A DNA stretch of 64,000 nucleotides from Halocafeteria seosinensis (Eukaryota > Sar > Bigyra > Bicosoecida), in the NCBI GenBank assembly GCA_001687465.1, contig LVLI01000313.1:1-64000 (forward strand). The letters are read 5' to 3'. Made by a program: the position numbers and the translations under genes. Below, piece by piece: positions 35,506 to 45,708 of the stretch. Every line of letters starts with the position of its first letter. The stretch's first letter is position 1. The notes under the pieces were generated by a model. That model was given only the letters and a program-made list of their open reading frames with translations. It was not told the DNA's origin and made no database searches.

Positions 35506-36549
35506 ATGATGATGATCATGGCGTTTCCGAGAGGAGGGAATAAACAAATACCGAAGCCCTGCTTCTGGCTTTTGTTTTCATATGTATACTCTATTATTGC
35601 AAAAAGTGAAGGCAGTTCTATAGAAACTATCCGAGATACGTTCGACAGTAAAGAGAACTGGGATCTCAACAACTACAATTTTCATATCAGCGAATCCGAC
35701 ACTTGCGTGGCAGGCAGCAACAGTCTCGTCATAAACGCTGGTGAAAATGATATTACAAAAGGAGATGTTGCGGCTAGCTATCCTTTGAATAAACCAAGCA
35801 AGATTTTATCTCTACAGTATTCATACTCTGAGGAGTTTATGAGTACTGGTGGGGGAATCGTTTTGTCCAGCAAACATGGAAGCGAACTTGACATACTCAC
35901 CGATAATCCCCAGCTAGTTGTACAGTCCGGGTCCGGCGAGTTCAGGGAAGAACTAGGAGGAAGCCAAGACAATGACTGGATAGACGTATGGGTGGACGTC
36001 AATGTGGAGCTTCGTTGGGATACCGACCCACCTTCTTTCTCAGTGACCTGGGAAGGTCCTGGAACGTTCTCAACTACCGGCGATCTCCGATACGGAGCTT
36101 TTATTGAATCTTTGGACTGGATCAACTACAAGAGTGGTAGCGGCGGTGGAGGGACAGATCTCAAAATGTCTCTTTGCAATCTTCAAATCCAAAGGGAACT
36201 ACCGGTAGAGCCTTCGCCTTCGAAAACTGCCTCTCCCACCCGAACAGCAACTTCTTCTCAGTCGACCACGCGTACACCCTCTTCTAGTCGGACACCGACT
36301 TCTTCACGAACATCTTCGGCCACTTTAACGAGCTCCAATACCGGCACGGCGACATGCTCAGAAACCTCAACGTTCTCGGAGACAGTAACCTCTTCCATGA
36401 CAGCAAGTGAGACTCCGTCTTCTACCAGTTCTGCTACACAAACTTCGTCAAGCTCACCGAGTCCCTCCTCTTCGCCTTCTCCCAGCGGGCCCAGGTGCGT
36501 CATTCCAACCGTCTTGCCTGCCCAGCGTCCGAAACGCCGCGTGCGGTAA
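35506..36549 (+). CDS. Secreted Ser/Thr-rich protein
   Basis: The frame is open from an ATG at 35443; I prefer an internal ATG (35506 or 35518), because it places a hydrophobic stretch (CFWLLFSYVYSIIA) as a signal peptide. From 35506 the protein has 347 residues. Residues about 40-210 look like a beta-sandwich domain (IRDTFDSKENWDL, SLQYSYSEEFMSTGGGIVLS, WIDVWVDVNVELRWD, FSVTWEGPG), possibly a carbohydrate-binding fold; I cannot name the family. Residues about 230-330 are a Ser/Thr/Pro stalk likely to be heavily O-glycosylated. The end is basic, LPAQRPKRRVR, similar to VAQRPRRTV at the end of the GLUG protein at 50266-53420. A surface or wall protein is likely. A broken piece of the stalk recurs near 41040-41215. 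Confidence 0.65.
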   Translation: MMMIMAFPRGGNKQIPKPCFWLLFSYVYSIIAKSEGSSIETIRDTFDSKENWDLNNYNFHISESDTCVAGSNSLVINAGENDITKGDVAASYPLNKPSKILSLQYSYSEEFMSTGGGIVLSSKHGSELDILTDNPQLVVQSGSGEFREELGGSQDNDWIDVWVDVNVELRWDTDPPSFSVTWEGPGTFSTTGDLRYGAFIESLDWINYKSGSGGGGTDLKMSLCNLQIQRELPVEPSPSKTASPTRTATSSQSTTRTPSSSRTPTSSRTSSATLTSSNTGTATCSETSTFSETVTSSMTASETPSSTSSATQTSSSSPSPSSSPSPSGPRCVIPTVLPAQRPKRRVR

Positions 36550-36859
36550 ACCTTAGGAGCACCTTGTTAATCTACTGCTGTGACAACAGTCGACAGGAAG
36601 TATGTGCTCGATGTAGTATTGCTGATCTTATGAGGATATTACGCCTACTGTATGGTTCCTGTTTCTGAGTGTAAGTCTATGCTCATGCGTAGTACGGAAT
36701 TTATCAAGAGCAAGCGATACATAACTGGCTCATCGCTGTTACCGCCACTGTTTCGTTGCAGCCAGCACGTTTGAAGCGGTGCGCATCTACCATTCATTGA
36801 ACCATTTTCAATTTCTTGCAGTCAGTATGGCATATCTCAGGCTAGCATGCGCGGGGCTA
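36550..36859. other. Intergenic gap before LINE-like copy 2
   Basis: No supported gene or repeat seen. Confidence 0.4.
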
Positions 36860-37990
36860 GTGTGTATTAGCATTGTTCCTACCCGAAGATGGGTAGGCTA
36901 CAGGCTACGCTACGCCGTATGAGGGGTGAACCCTACCGGGACCGCTACAACATCTTCACGTTGTGGCGCATCAACGTGACAGACAGTTCGGCCGTCATCA
37001 GCTGGCGCAAGTTCTGCGTCTCGCTTATTACCCAGCGGGAGCCCGCTGCTTTCCTGGCAATTCTCTTGAAAAACTTGATCGCGTCTTCCCCGAAACCGCC
37101 CGTCGTGTCTATCATCAACGGGATAATTTCCGTTTGATGGTCCCTCAGGTGTCCGTATTTTGTCCGCTTCATCTTCTCCGCTTCTGCCGCGATGGTGAGG
37201 GGTCTTCCGCTGCCCTGGCTAGTCTGTCTCCTGTGAGTGCGTTTGGCACTGGCACGTTGACATAAACTGTGCTTTGCTACCATGTTCAGTACTGGCCTCG
37301 TTTCTCTTTTCGAAGGTCTACGAGCACCTCTCTCCACTGGTATTGGACTCATGCGGATGTAGTTCTCCGGTTCCACTGCTAACCGGTCATGACGGCGGTG
37401 CGTGGTGCAGCAGCTCGTCGATCGGTCCTTCTCCAAAAAATTTACCGGATGGCCCCGTAAACAGATTTTGGGGAGCCCTATGCGTAGGCGCAGTGCTACC
37501 ATGTACTCGGCGTCGGTTAGGTTAGGGTAATTCTTTCCTTGGTGCTGCGTAAATCCATGCAGCTTCTCCGCCCGCTTGCGAGGCTGTCAGCAACGCTTTC
37601 TGCTGTGGGTCCAGGGTCCCTTTCCGAGTTTGTGTAGCTACTCTCTGCAACATCTTGCCCAAGTAGCTTCGGTTTGCTCCAGTAGCCTTCGTAGTTTGCA
37701 TCCGGTAGTGCGATCGTTTCTTATAGCGTGTTTCGACTCTCCGCGGACCATGGGGGCGGCTTCTTGCGGTACTGTGCGAGCGGATCCTGTTCATCTGTTG
37801 GATCTTTTTGACGCGTCAATCGCCCCGGCGGTATGCGATGCGCCTGCCGCGTGGTCTGAGATGTCTATCTCCAGTCCTCCTGCCTTCGTGGACAGCTTGA
37901 CTCGTGCAACGGTGTGGGCGGGAAGCTCGTCTTGCCACTTCAGCGCTTGCGCACCATGTCAGCCATATCCTTGAGCATATATATCTTGGG
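36860..37990 (-). mobile_element. LINE-like retroelement fragment, copy 2
   Basis: The longest copy of the family. Read on the minus strand it carries, in order, KWQDELPAHTVARVK, GGLEIDISDHAAGASHTAGA, then QRVATQTRKGTLDPQQKALL, a shift of frame into YMVALRLRIGLPKICLRG, HRRHD and EPENYIRMSPIPVERG, and finally DTTGGFGEDAIKFFKRIARK and LMTAELSVTLMRHNVKML. This order matches the region after the palm domain of non-LTR reverse transcriptase polyproteins, with its ALRLRLGLP and RRHD motifs. At least two frameshifts and missing 5' parts show it is not active. The 3' end near 36865-36935 matches the other family members. Confidence 0.7.
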
Positions 37991-38136
37991 GTAGCTTCCA
38001 GTTGGTGCTAGGTTGGAACGGTACAGCTGATATCTAGCGATAAGCACTCTTCTGTTGAAAGACCCAGAGGCCTCTAATCATTCGCTTTACCTGATAAAAC
38101 TGGAGGAAAACGAGTTGCAGCTATCCTTAGGGAAAT

Positions 38137-38169
<33 letters not shown>

Positions 38170-38917
38170 AGTCTTTCGCACTGTCACAAAGAGGTTTGTT
38201 TCTGTATGAAGACCACTTTGCACACTCATGTTATGGCCGTAGCATTTGCCAGCTTGTCAAGCCAGAGCACATAACTCAACCAGTTCATGCATAGATGGAC
38301 ACTATTTTTACATGTTACTTTTACAGCAAGGGATTGGATTGTGAGGGTGTGTGCTGAACGGAAGCTGAGGGTAATGCGGAATCAATGGCATGTAGAACTC
38401 TGGAGTCTTTCGTTTTGTGCGAGCTCGAGGTGGGTCATTGGTTTGCACCTATGTCCCGTAGGCATTAAATATTCCACAATTCGTACCATAACTGCTGAGA
38501 ATAACCTGCTTATAATGTTCCACTTTAGTCCAAACCACAAGCGAAGGAACAAACAAAATGATCCGGAGAAAGATGTGTGGTGTGTGGTGGCGGTCCCCAC
38601 GGACCACGCATTTTCATGAATAATGCAAGCAAGAATAGAATGCTTAACTCCATATTGTTGGGTAATATTGCTTGTAAGCTTACCGGTATGCTTGTTCACG
38701 GTGTTGAAAGAGAAGCTGCAGTTCCGGTGTCTCCAAAAACGCGCGCGGACCCACTCCCCAGGGAAAAAAGGTTGACCAACTTTTGGGTCTGTGGGGTAGA
38801 CACGTGACGTCCTGAGCGTGTTGACAACTTGGATCAGATAGAAGATGGGAACAGTTATGTGCTCTTGAGGGGGAAGTCTATCCGGAAACAAGGCCATAAA
38901 TCAGCATCTGCAACACA
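37991..38917. other. Intergenic region
   Basis: A minus-strand frame of 171 codons (38382-38897) is present but has no motif or codon support. No gene called. Confidence 0.4.
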
Positions 38918-40360
38918 ATGACCAGCGAGTGCGACAAGGAACCAGAGGAGCTGACTTTTGAGAGGTCGCCGACCGATGGGGCAAGAGACGTAAGCTCTCC
39001 TTTGTTAGGAGCGATCCCCAATCCGTATATATATGCATTAAATGACGAAGGAGGCAAGGCTACCCTGGCATTTTTTGGAAGGTACTTGCTGGCTGCAGCC
39101 GCAGGAGCAGCATCTGTCTGGCTAAACTTTCGTGCCTTCAGGAGCTTCACGGGGAGTACAGGTCTTTCCTCTATCTCTTGTCTTCAGCCAGCTACGGCAC
39201 CACAATCCGCAACCACTCCCAGTTACACTCTTAACACTATTCTCTGCTCCTCTATAGAAGGTGAAAACACTAGCAATGGCTCTCAGCTCTTCCATCGCAG
39301 TGCCAACTGTAATCTCCACGGATATAACGCTACTTCGTAAGACTTGCTGCCGGTATACTTAAGAAACTGGGGTGAGTTAAGTTTTGAAGATGTGTTTTCT
39401 GATACAGATTCTTCCTCAACTCGACGAAGGAGATCTACTTTTTCAACCTAGGGTTCGCAGCGAGGTCGCCGTATGATATCAGCGTGTCACCGGAGATGGT
39501 GACGATTGACTGTCTTCTGAACTCTTCAAACTTTGATCCTCGGGATAATATAAACGGGATAAAAGGGTATGATGCGTGTGGACTGCTACCTTGGGTAGAA
39601 CTTGACTCGGATGCGATGGGTACCTTCCTTGCTAGTCCATTCCTTGTCTGGTTTCTCTCCACTATTCTCAGTCTGATATACGAGATTGCGCTACTCGTTA
39701 CGATATACAGAAAGCGCTATAGGAGAGAGGATGCGGGTGAGCTCTCGTTAATGGTACAAGAGTGGGAAAGCTCCTCTAAGTCCATACCCACGCTGACCGC
39801 TGCGCTACGCTCGTTATCCTCAACGCGAGTCCTTTTACCACTTGCCTCATTTTCGGTTTTTCCCTCTTGCAGAGACTTTTCAACACTCCAGGGAAATCTT
39901 TTTGTGTAAGTGCCCTGAAAATGCTGTTGGCAAATTGACTCCACCTTTACCAAGGACAATTGTACGTAACTCCAGAATATTTGTCGTATCCATTGGATGG
40001 ATGATAGTGCCGCTGATGTTCGTCGCGTTTCTGATCAAATGCATAACTTGCGGTTTGTCCGGGCGATCCACCGAAGGAGGGTTAGGCGAAACCCATACGG
40101 GACAGCAAAAGTCCATGGCCGTGGTTGCTGCTATTTTATCCGGTGCCCTCTATGTGTCTTACCTCATCGGTGACATAGAGTATGTCACGTCATTCTTCAC
40201 AGTAAACTCTGTTGAGAATATTGAGAAAATATCTGCCTCCTTAGATAGACCAAATTTGGCCCGCATTGTGCTTGTATTCTCCGCAACGACTTTGTTTGTT
40301 TGGGATTCTGCGGAAAACCTGCAAACCTTGATGCGGTGTTCTAAAAAGGTGTCAACGTAA
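38918..40360 (+). CDS. Multi-span membrane protein of unknown function
   Basis: Three exons, 38918-39336, 39408-39905 and 39976-40360, give 433 residues; introns are 71 and 70 nt (donors GTAAGA, GTAAGT). The start MTSECDKEPEELTF follows a soluble acidic segment. Five hydrophobic spans are visible: FFGRYLLAAAAGAASVWLNF, PFLVWFLSTILSLIYEIALL, IFVVSIGWMIVPLMFVAFLI, MAVVAAILSGALYVSYLIGD and LARIVLVFSATTLFVWD. Between the first two lies a roughly 180-residue loop with several NxS/T sites and four Cys (SCLQP, ILCSS, IDCLLN, DACGLL), which suggests a disulphide-bonded extracellular or lumenal domain. I do not recognise the family. A decayed copy of the last exon lies about 400 bases downstream. Confidence 0.65.
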
Positions 40361-40764
40361 AACGTTTGGCAACCACGGGATCGCACAGCTTTTTCCTCTG
40401 CTACTGTGGTAGCAAAGACACTAGCAGGGAAGTCTTCAACTGCAATGTACAATTTGCGCATCCTGGTCTGGATTGTCGGTCGTGCAGACTCATGCACGTG
40501 CATGTCGTCACAGTGTCATTGTTCTCTTCTTTTATTTCGATGATTGACCTGCAAACGTAGTATTGACATAAAACACGTATATTAACCGCTGCGTTATTCC
40601 TTCGGTTATTTATTCATCTTACCTAGCCATACGGGTTGCCTTTTCACGCTAATCACTAATGGAAGCAGATCCTAGCATCGGATTTGCTCCGAAGTTTTAG
40701 CCGGTAGATAGCTACGAAGCAGCTAGAATGCTTTCACATACTGGGCATAAGCTGGGTAAATCCT

Positions 40765-40932
40765 GAGTATGTGACATCATTCTTCACATTAAACTCAATA
40801 AAGGCTATTATTGAGAGTATTGGGAAGATGTCTACCTCTTCAGATTCATCAAAGTTGCTTGTGTTAATCCCGGTGGCTGGACTAAATTCTGCGGAGCTGC
40901 CTGTGGAGAACTTGCAAGCCCTGTAAAGGTGT
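40765..40932 (+). pseudogene. Decayed partial copy of the multi-span gene's last exon
   Basis: Aligns with about 40166-40350: gagtatgtgacatcattctt against gagtatgtcacgtcattctt, then the Asn-Ser/Ile-Ile-Glu-Ser-Ile block and the Ser-Ala-Glu-Leu...Glu-Asn-Leu-Gln block. Insertions break the frame. Confidence 0.65.
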
Positions 40933-40957
40933 TTTCAAAGGTGCTAAATACGGGTAA

Positions 40958-40994
40958 CTGCCGGTGGGCCATCAGTCACATTTTCGTCGTCGTC
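40958..40994 (+). repeat. Dispersed repeat unit
   Basis: Almost identical to 24337-24375 (ctgccggtgggccatcagtc, then acattttcgtcgtcgtc). The repeat lies between two decayed gene pieces. Confidence 0.7.
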
Positions 40995-41039
40995 CTCGCT
41001 AAGTTACACAGTGTAACTTACACTCCTCACGTACAGTGG

Positions 41040-41215
41040 GAACCTGTTCTAGTTGAAATCGACCACCCGCACAGCCTCTTTTACTTGCATATCAACTTCT
41101 TTGGCAACTTTAACGAGGGACATCGACATGCTCAAAGACGCTGACAATGTTACGACATCGTCATAGACAAATTATGGAGACAGTAACGTCCTACGTTGCC
41201 CTTCGACATGAGACT
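41040..41215 (+). pseudogene. Decayed piece of the Ser/Thr-rich protein gene
   Basis: Aligns with about 36265-36415 in the stalk of the secreted protein gene: ggcaactttaacgag, then cgacatgctcaaa, then gagacagtaac, and gacatgagactt. Gaps and stops show it is not coding. Confidence 0.55.
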
Positions 41216-41795
41216 TAGCAGATGAGATCGGCTTTGTGGATTCCAGCAGCTCCCTGAAGTTGGTCAATAACTCGAGCACTATTTGGTGTCATCGATGGGG
41301 GCTGTACATGGAGAAGCAAAGTGGGATGAAAAGTGGTGGGAAGCGGACTTAAACTCACCAAGGGAGAATCTGTCAGTAATTTTGCTACTTCAACTATCCT
41401 GATCCACAATAATGAAAACGGGACCAGGTTGGCAACTAGCAATTGGATTTATGCCCTTCCATGGGGCACGCCCATATCATTGCCTTGGGATCCACGCCAA
41501 TAACCTCCAACAGTGTGGCTAGATATATAACTTGCAGTACTTATGCAAGAATTGCTTTAGGTGAATAACAAGCTCCTGAATATGCATCGCACTCGGAAAC
41601 AACATTCCATTAGCGAATCTTTGGAGTAACATCTGATACCCTCTGAATTTCATCACGAAGCCAGAATAATGACCTACTCACAATGGTTCCCATTTTGTCA
41701 GCAATTATCGCCACTACCATTCCCACTGCTTTCTCCACTCTAAGCTTACCCCGAGTACGAATGTTCCAGTTATACAGTTCCCAAATGCCGAGTCT

Positions 41796-43810
41796 TCATT
41801 CAATGTAGTGAGGATACCTTAAACTAAACTGTGCTTGGCGCTCGAGAGCAGCAGCCGCCCAAGACATGGCCGCTTCACCATTTGGGCGACCGATTAACTG
41901 GAGTCCAATAGGGAATCTTGGCGTGTTGGAATCCCCCTTTGTCATTCCTACTGGGACATTCATGGATGGGAGACTGGCCAAATTGATTGGAACTGTCATG
42001 ACATCATTGGCATACATCGACACTGGGTCAACATCCGGAGTATCATCAATCGTCCAGGGTTCTGTGGGAGCCGTAGGTGCCAGGAGTACGTGCACTCCTT
42101 CTCGACGGAATACGTTGTCGAAGTCCTCTTTGAGTCGGCACCGAATTTCGTTTGCGGCATCAAAATATTCCCCTCTAGCATTTTCACTAAGAACATAATT
42201 ACCCACCATCAGTCGTCGCTGGACCTCTTGTCCAAACCCTTGAGATCTGCTATCTCGATACGCAACTTTGTAACCGCNGTGGTCATTCAACTCTTTGAAT
42301 TCATCCATCGCTTCCTCCATGAGTGATACAACCGAATCTGATGTCGCCTCTTGAGTTTTGGCAGAAGCGTTATCATGGGCCTGATGATTATAGCCGTATC
42401 TGAGTCCATCATAACGACTGAGATTGCTCGACGCTTCAGCAGAAGCCAATACATAGTATGCCGATAGAGCCAATGGTATGTGGGGGAGACTCACTTCAAA
42501 GATGGTCGCTCCTCGATCGCGCAAACATTGTATTCCCTTCAGCCAGGCCCTACGAGTAGACTCCGAGAGCTCCTTAACATTAAACTCGCTTGGTATACCG
42601 ACTTTAAAACCTTCCAAATCAATCGGCGGTGGCCAATAGAATTGGTCAAAATCCCGTACACCCCAATCCTCTCCGGATCCTACGCTATCATTACGTGCAC
42701 TCTGCAGCATTATCCTGTTCAACACATTTGCGTCGGGCTGGGCGTAACCTGGGGCAAACAGTGCGGGATGAAACGCGCCTATCTTGCCCGTATACAATTC
42801 GTCATCGTCGAAATCAAAAGGAGGGGCAATCTCTCCCTTGGTACCCCCTGTTAAAGGGGCTGATAACAATGTCTCCTTCTTCGGGAGACGCGATCCAGTG
42901 TCAGTACACTGGCACATCAAGTCCATGTCATCTCTGCCTGCAACTATGTCAAAAATCAAAGCGGCATCTGCGACAGACCTGGCAAAGATTCCTGGAGTAT
43001 CAAATGATGAAGCATACGAAATCAGTCCCCATCGCGAAATTGCTCCATATGTAGGTTTGAGACCCACAATTCCACAGAAGGCCGCCGGCTGACGCACGGA
43101 GCCTCCCGTATCGGACCCAAGTGCTGCAAAGCAGCTACCCGTCGCTACAGCAATGGCACTTCCACCACTGCTTCCTCCTGGTACAAACCACTTCGTATCC
43201 TCATCTTGATACTTCGCCGCCGATTCTGCTTCGCCATTAGCAGGAACCGAATACGGGTTTTTGCAAGGGCCAAAGTGGGAAAAGTAACTAGCCGATCCCA
43301 TTCCGAATTCATCCATATTGGTCTTTCCCACGCATAACGCCCCTTGATCTTTCAATCTTGAGACACATGTAGCATCATAAGGAGACAGAAAATCTGCATT
43401 TGAAGTTCCAAAAGTGCAGAATTCCTTTCGGCCTCAAACTAGCCATTAACATACTCCATGCTCGACATACCTTGCAGCATCCTTGATCCAGCTGTTGTAT
43501 ATGTCCCTTGGACACAAAAATTGTCCTTTATAGCAATGGGAATGCCTTCTAAAAGACCTCCTTTTCCTCTGCGTTCCTCCCTGTTTTGGCCCTCCGTGGC
43601 CGTGCTGATATACGCATTCAAGTGCTCGTATTTCTGCTGATTTCGATGGCACATCTCCCATAGATATTGCTTAGTTGTATCACCTTCATGAAGTGCTGAA
43701 AGCGCTTCCAAAATCGTCCCATAGGCTCTGTAATGGCCTCCTTCCCTGGTCCAAGAGCGCCGTAATGGTGCTCGAGTGCACACATGTTTCATCCACACGG
43801 ATTGATACAT
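41796..43810 (-). CDS. gatA: Glutamyl-tRNA(Gln) amidotransferase subunit A
   Basis: Two minus-strand exons, 43810-43471 and 43393-41796 (77-nt intron, donor GTATGT), give about 645 residues. It is an amidase-signature enzyme with all three catalytic residues: K95 in IPIAIKDNFC, cis-Ser S188 in PGGSSGGSAIAVATG and S212 in GSDTGGSVRQPAAFCG. The C-terminus has FPIGLQLIGRPNGEAA, typical of GatA. It releases ammonia from glutamine for conversion of Glu-tRNA(Gln) to Gln-tRNA(Gln) in organelles, working with GatB and GatC. The N-terminus (MYQSVWMKHVCTRAPLRRSW) is basic and Ser/Thr-containing, fitting a mitochondrial or plastid targeting peptide. It is longer than bacterial GatA (about 485), through the leader and inserts around DMDLMCQCTDTGSRLPKK. 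The N at 42278 leaves one residue (NGC codon, after HxG context NDH) unresolved. Confidence 0.85.
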
Positions 43811-43855
43811 CCTATTCTATGTCTATGTCTATATATTGTGTATATCATCCAAATA
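43811..43855. promoter_or_regulatory. Very short divergent promoter region
   Basis: Only 45 bases separate the start codons of GatA (minus) and the coiled-coil gene (plus). The gap is AT-rich with repeated tctatgtctatgtctatata words. If both ATGs are right, the two genes share a promoter or have start sites inside one another. Confidence 0.5.
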
Positions 43856-44811
43856 ATGGCTTCTAGAGCAAAACAACCTGGGTATTTTAAGCGTCTGAAA
43901 TTGACAACCTTTCATTTTCATCGCATTCCTCCAGGGCATCGCCTCAAGCCTCATGATCATGTCTTTTATCGATCTCATACTCCCAAAGAGGCGTACGTAT
44001 TTGCCGTACAGGAGGGCTTACGGCAATGGCTGGAGCACTTGCAAGGTACAGAATTCTCGACAAGTTCTGCCAGAATTCCTTTCGTTGAATTTCATAGCAT
44101 TGAGAGGCGCAGATATAGCCCCTGGGCTATGGGGACGCACGTATGAAGATATTAGAATGCAAGTATTGAATGAACAGATTGAGCAAGAAAAGTAAGGCTG
44201 ACACGCTTGGGGATTCTCGTTGCCACTTCACTTCACTTTTGCTTCGTCTTGGCAGACGAAGGAGGGAGGAATTGGAGATGGAACGCTTGCAACGAGGCTA
44301 TTTGACCAAGGAGGAGAAGACAGAGATAGCAGAGAATTTAGGTGCGTCACACTTGCTTGGCGCGTGTAAGATGGGAACGCTCTCGAGATTACAGCGTTTT
44401 TGAGTGTCGTGTATGCGCAGCGCGAGAAGCGGCGGAAGGAGCTGGAAAAATGCTGGAGAAAATATCAGAAATCAATGAGAAACAAGTGCGCGCATTTGCG
44501 AATGAATACTTAAACATCGTCAAAGAGTGCTTGGATGAGTTTCTGAAAGCCTTCGATGAGGCAAAGAAGCGAGAAGTTCGAGCATTTTTAGTGGAAGACA
44601 CAGAGGAATATGAAAAGTTCTTGGAACGATTGCGGTCCCAAGGTGTGGATGTTGAATACGGCTATGGCCTTGACTTTGAAAAGGACAAACTCTCCATGGA
44701 AGCAGCATCTCAAGTAAGTTTTCGCTCCCATCAGTATTGAAACTACGTGCTGTTACGCTTTCAATAATGCAGTGGACTTTGGAGGAGCAAAAGTGTACGC
44801 AGTCGAATTGA
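43856..44811 (+). CDS. Coiled-coil protein, five exons, function unknown
   Basis: Proposed exons 43856-43996, 44052-44191, 44256-44341, 44421-44713 and 44773-44811 give 232 residues. The first exon reads MASRAKQPGYFKRLKL and then FHFHRIPPGHRLKPHDHVFY, basic and possibly organelle-targeted. PGLWGRTYEDIR follows, and the rest is a long charged helix (NEQIEQEKRRREELEMERLQ, EKISEINEKQVRAFANEY, EEYEKFLERLRSQGVDVEYG). The first intron (GTATTT donor, 55 nt) and the last exon (WTLEEQKCTQSN) are the least sure. I do not recognise the family; the small size, basic start and helical body would suit an organelle ribosome or membrane-complex subunit, but that is a guess. Its stop lies 16 bases before the next ATG. 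Confidence 0.55.
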
Positions 44812-44827
44812 TCACCTGCGCAGCTCA

Positions 44828-45580
44828 ATGGCACAGTCGCTAACAACAGCGTCTCAGAAGCTGGATGAAGCTTCTTCCCACACTCACAAAATTGACCAAA
44901 CTCACGGCGAGGGAGCTCAGTCGTTCGCTGTTGTCACCAGCATGCTGCGCTCTGCAAGAGGCGCAGTCGACGCAGCAAAGACATCACTTGATAGCATTGA
45001 TTCTACTGATTTCAGCAAACAAGTCGCCCAGCATTCTAAGGCTTTTTCGCAACAAGCTCACGAGATCCAACAAAGCAGCCTACAAGACTTGATCACCAAA
45101 GCTAAAGGTGGCCTGGAATCTTTGTCCAGAAGTAACACAACTTCGAGGCTAAAGGACTTGTCAACCCGAACGCAGCAACGAGTACGAGATGGGTCGGCGT
45201 TTTGGTATGGACTAGCAAAGGATGCATACGTCCGAGGAGACTACACAAGCTTATTACACCAGACGAAAAGCTCGATTAATAATGTGAAGGAGACGACAAA
45301 AACCTCTGTTTCCGAGAAGTCGAGAACTCTATTCCAAAGCAGTAAAGAGAAAACGCAGGAGTTTCGTTCCAAACTCGGCTTCTCAAGAGACTCTGGAGAT
45401 CCTAATGAGAGCACCAAGGGGACGTACGATCCATTTCAGTGGCTCCGCAATGCTGGCAAGACGCTGCATCGAGCAAGCACATCCACAATGAGGGAAAAGT
45501 ACCTGACTTCCAAGAAGGAAGCCAAAACCGACAAAGACGGGGATGGAACAAAATCTGATGAAAGGAATAGCAACCGCTAA
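44828..45580 (+). CDS. Helical amphipathic-looking protein, function unknown
   Basis: Single exon, 250 residues from ATG 44828. The N-terminal half is made of Ala/Ser/Gln-rich helices with a roughly heptad or 11-residue rhythm (SMLRSARGAVDAAKTSLDSI, QQAHEIQQSSLQDLITKAKG). The second half has GSAFWYGLAKDAYVRGDYTS and then basic stretches (SEKSRTLFQSSKEKTQEFRS). The C-terminus is lysine/aspartate rich. It has no signal peptide or membrane span. Such helices occur in lipid-droplet coat and LEA-like proteins, but no family match is certain. The start lies 16 bases after the stop of the preceding gene on the same strand. Confidence 0.65.
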   Translation: MAQSLTTASQKLDEASSHTHKIDQTHGEGAQSFAVVTSMLRSARGAVDAAKTSLDSIDSTDFSKQVAQHSKAFSQQAHEIQQSSLQDLITKAKGGLESLSRSNTTSRLKDLSTRTQQRVRDGSAFWYGLAKDAYVRGDYTSLLHQTKSSINNVKETTKTSVSEKSRTLFQSSKEKTQEFRSKLGFSRDSGDPNESTKGTYDPFQWLRNAGKTLHRASTSTMREKYLTSKKEAKTDKDGDGTKSDERNSNR

Positions 45581-45708
45581 ATTAATCTCCATTCCAACCA
45601 ATTCCTTGCCGTGCACTCCTGGCATCCGGTAGTTGGCGTCGCTCATCTTTCTGCGGAAGATCATGAAAAGCTTCATCGTTGACAGTACAAATTTGCCCTG
45701 GAACTTCA

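Larger units (their letters stand above)
40361..41795. other. Region of decayed gene fragments
   Basis: No intact gene. It holds a decayed copy of the preceding gene's last exon, a dispersed repeat at 40958-40994 and a decayed piece of the Ser/Thr-rich protein gene, then unassigned sequence up to GatA. Confidence 0.5.

Noticed and set aside
38382-38897. 171-codon minus-strand frame
   Set aside because: No recognisable domain, overlaps other open frames, and no splice partners.
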